A stretch of DNA of 64,000 bases from Flavobacterium plurextorum (GCF_002217395.1 NZ_MUHD01000033.1:38274-102273), one strand, 5' to 3'; counted from the first letter of the stretch, positions 25,654-34,794 are shown. The notes: a model not told the origin generated them from the letters alone. Translations and numbers: made by a program.

Positions 25654-26619
25654 TTATTTTTTATCAGTTGAATTTACATCTTCAGCAGGAGCTACATAAG
25701 GTTTGTTTTTCTTTCCAAAAAGAGAAACATTTACATATCGTGTTGGGTATAAACGAACGTCCTGTAACAACAATTCAAGTTCCTTTGAAGTTTTTGCAAG
25801 GTTATTATAAAGAGCATCATCATTTAATAATTTACCTGCAGTACCTTTTCCAGAATTTAAATTAGCCATAATACCATCAACTTTAGCCAAAGTTTGATTT
25901 AGGTTTCTAACCGTTTTTCCTAAATCGGCTTTGTTTAAAGAATCTGAAATTTTATTAAAGTTGCTTGACATTTTATTAAAGTTTGTCACAACTCCATTTA
26001 TCTGACCTTTATTAGTATCTAAGATATTATTAATACTTCCTGAAGCTTTATGAAATTGCTCCATAGTCTGACTTAACTCAGCCAAAGTTTTCTTTAAATC
26101 GTCTTGCGTTTTTTTATCTAAAACATTGTTTAATCCTGTTACAAGATTATCAATATTTAGAAGCATTTTTTCTAATTTCATCTGAATAGGCTCAATTTTT
26201 CCGCCTAAAGATTCTGTCAAACCTAATTCAACAGTTCCTGCTAATTTTTGACCATCTTCTACAGGATCTTTATCTGTAAGATTTGGAACAATTTTTATCT
26301 GTTTTCCTCCAATTAAACTTGGAGAGTACAAAGCAGCTGTACTAGTTTTAGAAATTGGAAAATCTGTTTTTAATTGTAATTCAACTAATAATTTTCCTGT
26401 TATTTCATTAATTGTGATTTTATTTACTTTACCAATAGAAAGTCCGTTAATGGTAACAGGTGCTGATGCTGACAAATCCTCTACATTGTCGTATTCGACA
26501 TATAATGTTTTGTAATTCGTAAAAAGGTCTCTGCCTTTTAAAAAACTGTAGCCCCAAATAAATAATAAGATTGACGCGATGACTAAAATAGCCGTTTTAA
26601 TTTCTCTTGTTAGTTTCAA
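25654..26619 (-). CDS. MlaD/MCE-family protein
   Basis: A 321-residue protein with an N-terminal membrane anchor (IKTAILVIASILLFIWGYSFL) and one MCE domain (about 35-115: LYVEYDNVEDLSASAPVTI, then GLSIGKVNKI). A long helical C-terminal part follows (LDKKTQDDLKKTLAELSQ, SGSINNILDTNKGQING). MCE proteins bind phospholipid and form rings or tubes between inner and outer membranes. The permease and ATPase of an Mla-type system are not adjacent. It sits 50 bp after the amidase gene and directly before the Fe-S genes. Confidence 0.92.
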   Translation of the reverse strand: MKLTREIKTAILVIASILLFIWGYSFLKGRDLFTNYKTLYVEYDNVEDLSASAPVTINGLSIGKVNKITINEITGKLLVELQLKTDFPISKTSTAALYSPSLIGGKQIKIVPNLTDKDPVEDGQKLAGTVELGLTESLGGKIEPIQMKLEKMLLNIDNLVTGLNNVLDKKTQDDLKKTLAELSQTMEQFHKASGSINNILDTNKGQINGVVTNFNKMSSNFNKISDSLNKADLGKTVRNLNQTLAKVDGIMANLNSGKGTAGKLLNDDALYNNLAKTSKELELLLQDVRLYPTRYVNVSLFGKKNKPYVAPAEDVNSTDKK

Positions 26620-26669
26620 AATTCTAAGTGTTTGTACAAAAATAATATAAATATTCGAACTAGGGCTTA

Positions 26670-27800
26670 TTATTTAATGGCGTCTTGAATGCTGATTTTT
26701 TGACCATCACGATTCGCAATTAAAAAAGCTGCTCCATAACCTTTACTTTTAGCTTCTTGCAAATATTTTTTTGCAGTTTCGTAATCTGAAGTTTCTTGGT
26801 AGAAATATTTATAAATATTATTTTCATATAACATTGTCACATTATTTAAACCTTTAAAGTTTTTAGCATCCAAAGGTGTTTTTTTAATGCTGGCAATTAA
26901 CTGAACTTTGAAAAAAGTGCCTTTTGGAGCATTTTTTGCCACTGCAGCAGATTCTACCACTTTACTCTTTGCAGGAGTAGATGTATCTCTAGCTGGTCGC
27001 GCCTCAATTATTTCTGGTGTCCCTGAACCAAAATACTCTCTTTTATAACTTAAAATAGCTTCTGCAATTGCTTTAGCGACTTCATCCTGTCCTTCTTCAG
27101 AATTTAAAACATTTCCTTCCGTTGGATTAGAGATAAACCCTGTCTCAATTAATACTCTTGGCATATAAGCTTTATGCAAAACCATAAAACCAGCTTGTTT
27201 TACTCCTCCGTCTCCTCTGCGAACTTTTCCCAGTTTACCAAAATTCTCCTCTACTTTAATAGCCAAAGAGATACTATTATCAAGATATTCTTCTTGCATT
27301 AGATTCATTCCAATCATAGACTCTGGCGACTTTGGATCGTAACCATCATATTTCTGCTTATAATCTTTCTCTAGAATAATAACGGAGTTTTCATTTTTTG
27401 CAACTTCCAAATTTGAAGCTGTTTTACTCAAACCCATTACATAGGTTTCTGTACCAAATGCCGCTGTATTTTTGTTAGCATTACAGTGAATGGAAACAAA
27501 AATATTAGAGTTTGCTCTGTTAGCAATATTTGCTCTTTCGATCAAATCAACAAAAACGTCTGTTTTTCGCGTGTAAATAACATTAACATTAGGATTAAGC
27601 TCTAAAATTTTTCCAACTTTTAGAACAATTGCTAAGGCGATATTTTTTTCGATCCGTCCGCTGTAAACAGCGCCAAAATCATGATCTCCATGTCCAGCAT
27701 CAAGTGTAACTTTAAAAACGTTAGCTTGACTGTAAGCACAAAAAGACATTATTGTTAGAAAAAAAGTAAAGATTACCTTAATTTTGCTCAATCTATTCAT
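26670..27800 (-). CDS. N-acetylmuramoyl-L-alanine amidase with C-terminal SPOR-like domain
   Basis: Periplasmic zinc amidase of 376 residues that cuts the bond between MurNAc and L-Ala in peptidoglycan. The Amidase_3 motifs are present: TLDAGHGDHDFGA (zinc His), EKNIALAI (Glu), FVSIHCNAN (zinc His), and VLIETGFISNPTEG (catalytic Glu). The C-terminal 75 residues (FFKVQLIASIKKTPLDAKNF, then AKKYLQEAKSKGYGAAFLI) look like a SPOR-type peptidoglycan-binding domain. I take the ATG at 27800 (MNRLSKIKVIFTFFLTIMSF), which starts at the signal peptide, rather than an upstream start that would overlap the lptD promoter. Confidence 0.9.
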   Translation of the reverse strand: MNRLSKIKVIFTFFLTIMSFCAYSQANVFKVTLDAGHGDHDFGAVYSGRIEKNIALAIVLKVGKILELNPNVNVIYTRKTDVFVDLIERANIANRANSNIFVSIHCNANKNTAAFGTETYVMGLSKTASNLEVAKNENSVIILEKDYKQKYDGYDPKSPESMIGMNLMQEEYLDNSISLAIKVEENFGKLGKVRRGDGGVKQAGFMVLHKAYMPRVLIETGFISNPTEGNVLNSEEGQDEVAKAIAEAILSYKREYFGSGTPEIIEARPARDTSTPAKSKVVESAAVAKNAPKGTFFKVQLIASIKKTPLDAKNFKGLNNVTMLYENNIYKYFYQETSDYETAKKYLQEAKSKGYGAAFLIANRDGQKISIQDAIK

Positions 27801-27854
27801 AAATCTAAAAGTTAATTTTAATAAAACGCAACTGCTATAATTTTTATAATTGAT

Positions 27855-27862
27855 TATTTTTG
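27855..27862 (+). promoter_or_regulatory. -7 box of the lptD promoter
   Basis: TATTTTTG matches TAnnTTTG. If transcription starts about 7 nt later, the most upstream open-frame start codon (27850) cannot be used, which supports the TTG at 27934. Confidence 0.5.
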
Positions 27863-27933
27863 CCAAAAAATTATATGTAAGTTTGACATGTCAAAAAACA
27901 AGCCATAATTTTACAAAAATAGCATTTAAACCT

Positions 27934-30588
27934 TTGCACACAAACTTATTTAATATCGTTTTATTATCATTTTTCCTATCTGCAGGATGTGGTAAATTAT
28001 ATTCACAAGAGATAAAATCCAAAAAAAAGTCTTTGCCCGCTGTAAAACAAACAGATAAGCCTCAAATTAAACCTATTGACACTATTAAAGTAGACAGCAT
28101 TAAGCCAACGAAGACTTTTTTAGACGGGAAAGTAAAATACAAAGCAAAGGATTACGCCAAAATAGATCAGAAGAAAAAAATCATTACTCTTTATAATGAA
28201 GCTGAATTATATTATAAAGATGTTGAACTAAAATCTGGTATAATTGTACTTAATTACGAAAAAGACGAAGTTTATGCCGGCCGAATAAAAGATTCTGCAG
28301 GTGTATTAACACAATACCCAAACTTCAAACAAGGCGCAAGCGAGGTTCAACCCGACTCTATACGTTTTAATTTTAAAACAAAAAAGGCCTTAATTTACAA
28401 CTCAAGAACTGAGCAAGGCGAATTTAAAATAAAAGCAGCGGTAACTAAAAAAGAGAATGACTCTGTTTACTTTTTAAGAGGTGCTCGTTTTACAACTGCT
28501 CAAGATATCGATAATCCTGAATACTACTTTCAAACTAATAAAGTAAAATTTATTCCTGGTAAAAAAGTTATTACAGGTTTAACAAACATGGTTATTGCAG
28601 ATGTTCCTACACCTCTAGCCTTACCTTTCGCTTATTTTCCGATGAGTCAGGAAAAAAGTGTTTCTGGTATTATTATTCCAAGTTACAACGATTCAAACAC
28701 TCGTGGATTCTCTTTACAAAATGGAGGTTACTATTTTGCTTTGAGCGATAATTACGACTTAACAGTTTTAGGAGATTACTATACAAATGGGAGTTACGCC
28801 ATGCGATTTGAATCGGCGTATGCAACACGGTATAAATATCGAGGGAATGTCAATATTCGATTCGAAAACCTGATAAACAGCGAAAGAGGATATCCAGACT
28901 ACTCCAAACAAAATATCTACAACATTCAGTGGTCACACTCAAAGGATACAAAATCAAATCCTAACTCGAGTTTTTCTGCTTCTGTAAATATGGGTAGCAG
29001 TAAATATTTTAAGCGATCTATCAATCAGGCCAACATTGGATCTAACTTAAATAATACTTTAAGTTCGTCTATTTCATACAACAAAACATTCAATACAATT
29101 CCAGGTTCACGTATATCGTTGTCTGCTACGCACCAACAAAATACGCAAACCGAAGAAATCTTAATGACACTTCCTAATCTTCAAGGAAGTATTGATCGTG
29201 TTTATCCATTTGTTGGAAAAGATGGTGTAAAAAAAGGTTTTATAAAAAACATAAACCTACAGTATAACGTAACTGGAAAGAATAACTTTAAAACAACGGA
29301 TTCTTTATTCTTTAAACCGCAAATGTTTAGAGATGCTCAAATTGGTATGCAGCATTCTATTCCAATAAGCACCAATTTCAAAATATTCAAATACTTTAGT
29401 GCGGGAGCTTCTACAAATTATCAAGAAACTTGGGTGACCAAAACAATTGAAAAGAATTACGATGTAGATAAAAGTGCGGTTGTAGATAAAACTGTAAATG
29501 GTTTTGACTCTTATAGAACTTATAATTTCAGCACTAATTTAGGTACTACAATTTATGGTACATTTAATTTTGGAGCTGATAAAAGAATCCAGTCTATTCG
29601 TCACGTCATGAGACCAAGTATTACTTACTCTTATACGCCGAGTTTCGAAAGATACTACGATCATTATACTGTTGATGCTGCAGGAAAGATTTCTACAGAT
29701 GAATATTCTCGTTTTGCAAACGGTATTTACGGTGCACCTGGAAAAGACAATTCTAACATTGTTGGTTTTTCTTTAAGCAATACTTTTGAAGCTAAAGTAA
29801 GAGATCGTGACAGCACAAAAACGGAACCTAAAAAGATAATGCTGTTAAACAATTTAAACTTCAGCACAAGTTATAATTTTAATGCAAACGGTAAAGAAAC
29901 ATTGGCTTTTCAGCCTATTCTCGTGAGTGGTGGAACACAGCTTTTTCAAAACAAAATGAATGTCAATTTTGGAGCTGTTTTAAATCCATATGCAATTGAC
30001 AATGCAGGTAACGTAATGAATATGTACAACATTGACAATGGCGGAAGTTTATTTAGAATGACCAGTGCGAATGTTACTATGAATTACTCTTTTTCGAATA
30101 AAGGAGGGGATAATAAAGAAAAAAACAATCAAAGTCAGCGGAATGGTGGTCGTAATGATGATTTATTTGGTACAAATACAGACTTAAACGACAGCCGAAA
30201 CAGCCAATTTGCAAACGAAAAAGACGACGATAAAGATGTAATTACGGAGTTCTTCAGCTCAAAATTACCTTGGGATATGACGCTTGCTTATTCCTTGACA
30301 TACTCGAATGCTAACAGAGAAAACAAAATAACCGGAAACTCAATCATGGTTTCTATGAACATGGATATTACGCCTAAATGGAAAGGCGGGGTTTCGACTG
30401 GATTTGATTTTGTTCAAAAAGGGGTGACTTTTACTCAATTTCGTTTTGAAAGGGATTTGTTAAGCTGGAGAATGGCTTTTAACTGGACACCTATTGGACC
30501 AAATTCTAACTGGAATTTCTTCATCGGAATTAAATCTGGTATGTTGAGTGACATTAAATGGAATAAGCGAAGTACTTCAAATCGATAA
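27934..30588 (+). CDS. lptD: Bacteroidota LptD-like LPS assembly outer membrane protein
   Basis: Large outer membrane protein (884 residues from 27934). The N-terminus has a signal peptide (NLFNIVLLSFFLSAGCGKLYSQ), then a periplasmic OstA-like beta domain (KVKYKAKDYAKIDQKKKII, LKSGIIVLNYEKDEVYAG, SIRFNFKTKKALIYNSR), then a barrel beginning with the conserved LPFAYFPMSQEKSVSGIIIPSY. It would deliver lipopolysaccharide to the outer leaflet. No ATG exists in the right place; a TTG at 27934 starts exactly at the signal peptide, and the frame is open further upstream to a TTG at 27850. A low-complexity Asn/Asp-rich stretch (KEKNNQSQRNGGRNDD) sits in a barrel loop. Confidence 0.85.
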   Translation: MHTNLFNIVLLSFFLSAGCGKLYSQEIKSKKKSLPAVKQTDKPQIKPIDTIKVDSIKPTKTFLDGKVKYKAKDYAKIDQKKKIITLYNEAELYYKDVELKSGIIVLNYEKDEVYAGRIKDSAGVLTQYPNFKQGASEVQPDSIRFNFKTKKALIYNSRTEQGEFKIKAAVTKKENDSVYFLRGARFTTAQDIDNPEYYFQTNKVKFIPGKKVITGLTNMVIADVPTPLALPFAYFPMSQEKSVSGIIIPSYNDSNTRGFSLQNGGYYFALSDNYDLTVLGDYYTNGSYAMRFESAYATRYKYRGNVNIRFENLINSERGYPDYSKQNIYNIQWSHSKDTKSNPNSSFSASVNMGSSKYFKRSINQANIGSNLNNTLSSSISYNKTFNTIPGSRISLSATHQQNTQTEEILMTLPNLQGSIDRVYPFVGKDGVKKGFIKNINLQYNVTGKNNFKTTDSLFFKPQMFRDAQIGMQHSIPISTNFKIFKYFSAGASTNYQETWVTKTIEKNYDVDKSAVVDKTVNGFDSYRTYNFSTNLGTTIYGTFNFGADKRIQSIRHVMRPSITYSYTPSFERYYDHYTVDAAGKISTDEYSRFANGIYGAPGKDNSNIVGFSLSNTFEAKVRDRDSTKTEPKKIMLLNNLNFSTSYNFNANGKETLAFQPILVSGGTQLFQNKMNVNFGAVLNPYAIDNAGNVMNMYNIDNGGSLFRMTSANVTMNYSFSNKGGDNKEKNNQSQRNGGRNDDLFGTNTDLNDSRNSQFANEKDDDKDVITEFFSSKLPWDMTLAYSLTYSNANRENKITGNSIMVSMNMDITPKWKGGVSTGFDFVQKGVTFTQFRFERDLLSWRMAFNWTPIGPNSNWNFFIGIKSGMLSDIKWNKRSTSNR

Positions 30589-30673
30589 TCCATTTGCTTA
30601 ACTGTTTTATTATGATTAGAAGATCGTAATAATTATTATATCATAATTGTTTAAAAACAAATAGTATCTACAT

Positions 30674-31054
30674 ATGAAAAAAATAATCTTTACAGATAAG
30701 GCTCCTGCTCCAATTGGACCTTACAATCAAGCTGTATTATCAGGAAATACACTTTATGCATCTGGTCAAATTGCTATAAATCCAGCATCAGGAGAGCTTG
30801 TAACTGAAAACATCAATGATGAGACAAAACAAGTAATGGAAAATATTGCAGCAATTCTAGAAGCCGCAGATATGACTTTTGAGAATGTGGTTAAAGCAAC
30901 TATTTTCATTATGGACATGAATAATTTTGGCGCTATAAACGCTGTTTACGGTTCTTATTTTAACGAAAAAACCGCTCCAGCACGTGAAACGGTTCAAGTG
31001 GCATGTCTGCCAAAAAATGTAAATGTTGAGATTTCTATAATCGCAGCGCAATAG
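30674..31054 (+). CDS. ridA: RidA-family enamine/imine deaminase
   Basis: A 126-residue protein of the YjgF/RidA family, which hydrolyses reactive enamine/imine intermediates such as 2-aminoacrylate. The substrate-binding Arg is Arg104 in APARETVQVACLPK, preceded by APIGPYNQAVLSGNTLYASGQ, and the typical glutamate is in VEISIIA. It functions as a cytosolic trimer. Its last 20 nt overlap the 3' end of mgsA on the opposite strand. It follows lptD by 85 bp. Confidence 0.95.
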   Translation: MKKIIFTDKAPAPIGPYNQAVLSGNTLYASGQIAINPASGELVTENINDETKQVMENIAAILEAADMTFENVVKATIFIMDMNNFGAINAVYGSYFNEKTAPARETVQVACLPKNVNVEISIIAAQ

Positions 31055-31409
31055 CATCTAATAATAATTGTGCCGTTGCTTCGTTTGTTGCCAGCGGCAC
31101 ATTATGTACATCGCAAACGCGAATTAACATATTAATATCGGCTTCATGCGGATGACTTGATAAAGGATCTTTAAAAAAGAAAACCATTTTCGTAATTCCT
31201 TCCGCTACTCTGCCTGCAATCTGAGCATCACCGCCTAAAGGTCCAGAAAGCATTCTTTGGGTTTTAAATCCCGCAGCTTCGGCTTTTCCTCCAGTAGTTC
31301 CTGTTCCAATAAGTTTTATTGACTCATGATGTAATACATCACTATTTTTAATCAAAAAGTCGATCAAATCAGCTTTCTTGCCATCGTGAGCAATGATTGC
31401 AATTTCCAT
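31035..31409 (-). CDS. mgsA: Methylglyoxal synthase
   Basis: Converts dihydroxyacetone phosphate to methylglyoxal and phosphate, a bypass of lower glycolysis. The 124 residues include all motifs: IAIIAHDGKKADLI, GTGTTGGKA for phosphate binding, LSGPLGGDAQIAG with the catalytic Asp, FFKDPLSSHPHEADINMLI with His and Asp, and VPLATNEATAQ. I use the ATG at 31409 (MEIAIIAHDG) and reject the longer start, which would overlap the sugar kinase gene. It lies 10 nt after that kinase and downstream of gapA and pfkA on the same strand. It overlaps ridA by 20 nt tail-to-tail. Confidence 0.95.
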   Translation of the reverse strand: MEIAIIAHDGKKADLIDFLIKNSDVLHHESIKLIGTGTTGGKAEAAGFKTQRMLSGPLGGDAQIAGRVAEGITKMVFFFKDPLSSHPHEADINMLIRVCDVHNVPLATNEATAQLLLDAIALRL

Positions 31410-31419
31410 AAATCCAGAA

Positions 31420-32271
31420 CTATTGGTTAGCAACATGGTACGCAATTAATCCATCAATAGGTCTTCTTAAAACGTTCCCTAATTGAAGTTCATATTTATC
31501 AAAAGTTTCTTGTAATTCATCTTTTAGATAAAATGCAATAGAACCTACAAAATGTACAGGAACTTCTTTGCAGTTATCAAACTGTTTGATATAGTTTTTA
31601 ACGAAAGATTTCATTCCTTTGAAAATAATTTTTCTACAGAATTCTGTGTCTTTGTGTTTGATTAAAAACTTTGCAAAAGTTGCCAAATAAGCATTTGGAT
31701 TTGGTTCTTTGTATAGTTTGTTTTTAATAAAATCAGGATCAACGTCGTACTCTTTTTCAAGTTCTACCGCTAATTCTTTTGGCATTTTATTAAAATAGTA
31801 CTTTCTAATTAATTCTTTTCCAAAAACATTTCCGCTGCAGTCATCCATTAAGATATAACCTAATGACTGCACTTTTTGATGCAATACTTTTCCATCAAAA
31901 TAACTGCAGTTAGAACCTGTTCCTAAGATCGAAACAATTGCTTCTTCACCTTTTGGTGTTGTTGCATAAACGGCAGCATAAGTATCTTCTTGTACGTCAA
32001 TAATTGCATTAGTGAAATAATCCTGAAAGATCAGCTTTAAAGCTTCTTTCATTCTGTCAGTTCCACAGCCAGCTCCGTAAAAGAACAAATGGGTTGCATT
32101 TTTTTTATTTTGCAAAATATCAAAACGATCGTTTAATCTTTCAATGATTTCTGGAGCGTCTAGAATTTCAGGATTTAATCCTAAGGTTTGTGTGGTGAAT
32201 AATACTTTTCCATTATCATCAATTGCAATCCAATCGGCTTTAGTAGATCCACTATCAACTATTAATTTCAT
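31420..32271 (-). CDS. BadF/BadG-type sugar kinase, probable N-acetylglucosamine kinase
   Basis: An ASKHA-fold kinase of 283 residues. Phosphate 1 motif: LIVDSGSTKADWIAID; phosphate 2/adenosine part: VSILGTGSNCSYFDG; then LMDDCSGNVFGKELI with the catalytic Asp, and VHFVGSIAFYLKDEL. Members of this family in Bacteroidota are annotated as N-acetylglucosamine kinases; glucosamine or another hexose is possible. It is 130 bp downstream of gapA, separated by a perfect palindrome, and 10 nt upstream of mgsA. Confidence 0.82.
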   Translation of the reverse strand: MKLIVDSGSTKADWIAIDDNGKVLFTTQTLGLNPEILDAPEIIERLNDRFDILQNKKNATHLFFYGAGCGTDRMKEALKLIFQDYFTNAIIDVQEDTYAAVYATTPKGEEAIVSILGTGSNCSYFDGKVLHQKVQSLGYILMDDCSGNVFGKELIRKYYFNKMPKELAVELEKEYDVDPDFIKNKLYKEPNPNAYLATFAKFLIKHKDTEFCRKIIFKGMKSFVKNYIKQFDNCKEVPVHFVGSIAFYLKDELQETFDKYELQLGNVLRRPIDGLIAYHVANQ

Positions 32272-32354
32272 TTTATTTAGTTTTTGGATTAGTTTTTCTT
32301 CAATAAACTATAAGTGTGTTTTTTACAATAATTAAAGACGAAACAAAATAAGAA

Positions 32355-32382
32355 AATCCCGTTCGACGCGTCGAACGGGATT
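32355..32382 (-). terminator. Perfect 28-bp palindrome, probable terminator of gapA
   Basis: The left half AATCCCGTTCGACG is the exact reverse complement of the right half. On the minus strand it is followed by a T-rich tail (TTTTCTTATTTT), which fits an intrinsic terminator 19 nt after the gapA stop. With no unpaired loop bases it could also be a protein-binding site. Confidence 0.7.
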
Positions 32383-32400
32383 CTGCAAAAATATATAATA

Positions 32401-33405
32401 TTATTTTAAACCTGCAATATGTACAGATAAATCGATCAATTTGCTTGAGTATCCGTACTCATTATCATACCAAGATACTAATTTGAAGAAAGTAGAATTT
32501 AATCCAATTCCTGCACCAGCATCAACGATTGAAGTTCTTTTATCAGAAATAAAATCTTGAGATACAACTGCATCTTCAGTATATCCTAAGATACCTTTCA
32601 TTTCGTTTTCAGAAGCTTTTTTCAATACCGCTAAAATTTCTTCGTAAGTAGTTTCTTTAGCTACTTTTACCGTTAAATCTACTACAGAAACGTCAGCAGT
32701 AGGAACACGGAAAGACATTCCAGTTAATTTTCCATTTAAAGCAGGAATTACTTTTCCAACTGCTTTTGCAGCTCCAGTAGATGAAGGAATGATATTGATT
32801 GCAGCAGCACGTCCACCTCTCCAGTCTTTTCTAGAAGGTCCGTCAGCAGTCATTTGAGTTGAAGTAGTCGCGTGAACAGTAGTCATTAAACCTTCAACGA
32901 TTTCGAAATTATCGTGAATAACTTTAGCTAAAGGCGCTAAACAGTTTGTAGTACAAGAAGCGTTAGAAACAACTAAATCAGTAGCTTTTGCAGTTTCGTG
33001 GTTTACTCCCATTACAAACATTGGAGCATCAGCTGAAGGAGCAGAAATGATTACTTTTTTAGCACCACCTTTAATGTGCTCATTTGCAGTTTCGATAGTT
33101 GTAAAGATACCAGTACATTCTGCAACAACATCAACATCAACTTCATTCCATTTTAAGTCAGCTGGATTTCTTTCTGCAGTGATACGGATATTTCTTCCGT
33201 TTACATATAATTTCCCTTCTTTAACTTCTACAGTTCCGTTGAAACGACCGTGAACTGAATCATATTTTAACAAGTAAGCTAAGTGATCTACGTCTAGCAA
33301 ATCATTGATTGCTACAACCTCTACATTATCTCTATTGAAAGTTTCTCTAAAAACGATTCTTCCGATACGTCCAAATCCGTTTATTCCTAATTTTACTTTT
33401 GACAT
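32401..33405 (-). CDS. gapA: Glyceraldehyde-3-phosphate dehydrogenase, type I
   Basis: Central glycolytic enzyme, 334 residues. N-terminus KLGINGFGRIGRIVFR with the Rossmann fold; NDLLD (Asp35) indicates NAD rather than NADP; the catalytic Cys151 is in SNASCTTNCLAPLAKV; the substrate-phosphate site is TATQ-like (HATTSTQMTADGPSRKDWRGGRAAAINIIPSSTGAAKAVG region, given in part), and SWYDNEYGYS is the usual C-terminal motif. Codons are strongly biased, as expected for a highly expressed gene. It lies 96 bp after pfkA on the same strand. Confidence 0.98.
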   Translation of the reverse strand: MSKVKLGINGFGRIGRIVFRETFNRDNVEVVAINDLLDVDHLAYLLKYDSVHGRFNGTVEVKEGKLYVNGRNIRITAERNPADLKWNEVDVDVVAECTGIFTTIETANEHIKGGAKKVIISAPSADAPMFVMGVNHETAKATDLVVSNASCTTNCLAPLAKVIHDNFEIVEGLMTTVHATTSTQMTADGPSRKDWRGGRAAAINIIPSSTGAAKAVGKVIPALNGKLTGMSFRVPTADVSVVDLTVKVAKETTYEEILAVLKKASENEMKGILGYTEDAVVSQDFISDKRTSIVDAGAGIGLNSTFFKLVSWYDNEYGYSSKLIDLSVHIAGLK

Positions 33406-33501
33406 TTTACTAATTTTTTGCTTTTGTTTTTATTACACTAATTTAAAGTCTAATTTCCTCACAATAAACTTCATTTCTTTTTTAAACTTTGTCTTATATA
33501 A

Positions 33502-34488
33502 TTATGTCGACATGATGTCTGACACTCTCAATAATTCTCTATCAATCTCAGATTTACCTTTAATTGCTTGTTCAAGCGGAGTCAACGACACTTTGTCTTC
33601 TTTAAGACCAACCATGTAGTTTGATTTTCCTTCGATTAAAGATTCTACTGCTTTAACACCAAGACGACTTGCCAGTACACGATCAAAACAAGATGGTGAA
33701 CCACCACGCTGCATATGTCCTAAAACAGATACTCTAACATCGTATTCCGGTAAATTAGCTTCAACGTAGTCTTTTAATTCAAAAACGTTTTTACCAATTT
33801 TATCTCCCTCAGCAATAACAACTATACTTGATGATTTTCCTGATGCTTTACTTTTTTGAAGAGAGTCTAATAATCTATCTAAACCTAAATCTTCTTCAGG
33901 AATAAGAATTTCCTCAGCACCAGCACCAATTCCGGCATTAAGAGCGATATGTCCTGCATCTCTACCCATAACCTCTACAAAAAACAAACGGTTATGTGAA
34001 CTTGCAGTATCTCTAATTTTATCGATACAATCTACTACTGTATTTAATGCGGTGTCATAACCTAATGTATGACTTGTACCAAAAATATCATTATCAATTG
34101 TACCAGGAATTCCCATTACAGGAAAACCATATTCTGCATTGAAAATTAGACCTCCAGTAAAACTTCCGTCTCCTCCAATAACTACTAGAGCATCAACTCC
34201 AGCTTTTACTAAATTTTCGTGTGCTTTTTTTCTACCTTCTGGTGTTCTAAAATCAACGGAACGAGCAGATTTCAGGATCGTTCCTCCTTTATTTACTATA
34301 TTATTAACGCTTCGAGGGCCCATTTCTTTAAAATCGCCTTCGATCATTCCTTGATAACCTCTATAAATTCCTATGCATTCTATATTATGATAAGCACATG
34401 TTCGAACAACTGATCGTATTGCAGCGTTCATTCCTGGTGAGTCTCCTCCTGAGGTAAGAACACCTACTTTTTTTATTGTTTTTGACAT
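33502..34488 (-). CDS. pfkA: ATP-dependent 6-phosphofructokinase
   Basis: Phosphorylates fructose 6-phosphate, 328 residues, the normal bacterial length. Motifs: VGVLTSGGDSPGMNAAIRS for ATP, VVIGGDGSFTGGL, the catalytic GIPGTIDNDIFGTSHTLGYDTALN, MGRDAGHIAL, and HMQRGGSPSCFDRVLASRLG. A Gly after GGDGS (rather than a Lys-containing variant) favours ATP over pyrophosphate as donor. It is the first gene of the pfkA-gapA-kinase-mgsA run on the minus strand. The 306-bp gap upstream is AT-rich and shows only the tamB terminator. Confidence 0.97.
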   Translation of the reverse strand: MSKTIKKVGVLTSGGDSPGMNAAIRSVVRTCAYHNIECIGIYRGYQGMIEGDFKEMGPRSVNNIVNKGGTILKSARSVDFRTPEGRKKAHENLVKAGVDALVVIGGDGSFTGGLIFNAEYGFPVMGIPGTIDNDIFGTSHTLGYDTALNTVVDCIDKIRDTASSHNRLFFVEVMGRDAGHIALNAGIGAGAEEILIPEEDLGLDRLLDSLQKSKASGKSSSIVVIAEGDKIGKNVFELKDYVEANLPEYDVRVSVLGHMQRGGSPSCFDRVLASRLGVKAVESLIEGKSNYMVGLKEDKVSLTPLEQAIKGKSEIDRELLRVSDIMST

Positions 34489-34794
34489 TATTTAAGTATT
34501 AAAGTGTAAAATTAGCAAACGTTCACCACTTTTCGGGTTCTGTTTATAATAAATTAATAAAATATGTTAAATTCAAACGTTTTCGTTAATAAGTTTTTTG
34601 ACTATAAAAATTTCATTTAAAATAATAAAACTCTATTTTTTTAATTAATTCTTTAAAATTAACAATAGCCGAATGAAGTGTTACAAAAAACACATAAATC
34701 GTATTACGCTGAAAAATTATGAATTGACTAAAATACGCATAAAAAAACCCATTATGTAAATAATGGGTTGAAATAGCATTTTTTTAACAATCAA
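34489..34794. other. Intergenic gap upstream of pfkA
   Basis: A 306-bp AT-rich gap between pfkA and the end of tamB, both on the minus strand. The tamB terminator lies at 34744-34771. I see no conserved promoter match, RNA or small gene in the rest. Confidence 0.5.
34744..34771 (-). terminator. Terminator after tamB
   Basis: AACCCATTAT pairs with ATAATGGGTT, followed on the minus strand by a T run. It is 24 nt beyond the tamB stop. Confidence 0.85.

Noticed and set aside
27801..27866. Longer start for the amidase
   Set aside because: It would place the coding region over the lptD promoter and put 22 residues before an obvious signal peptide.
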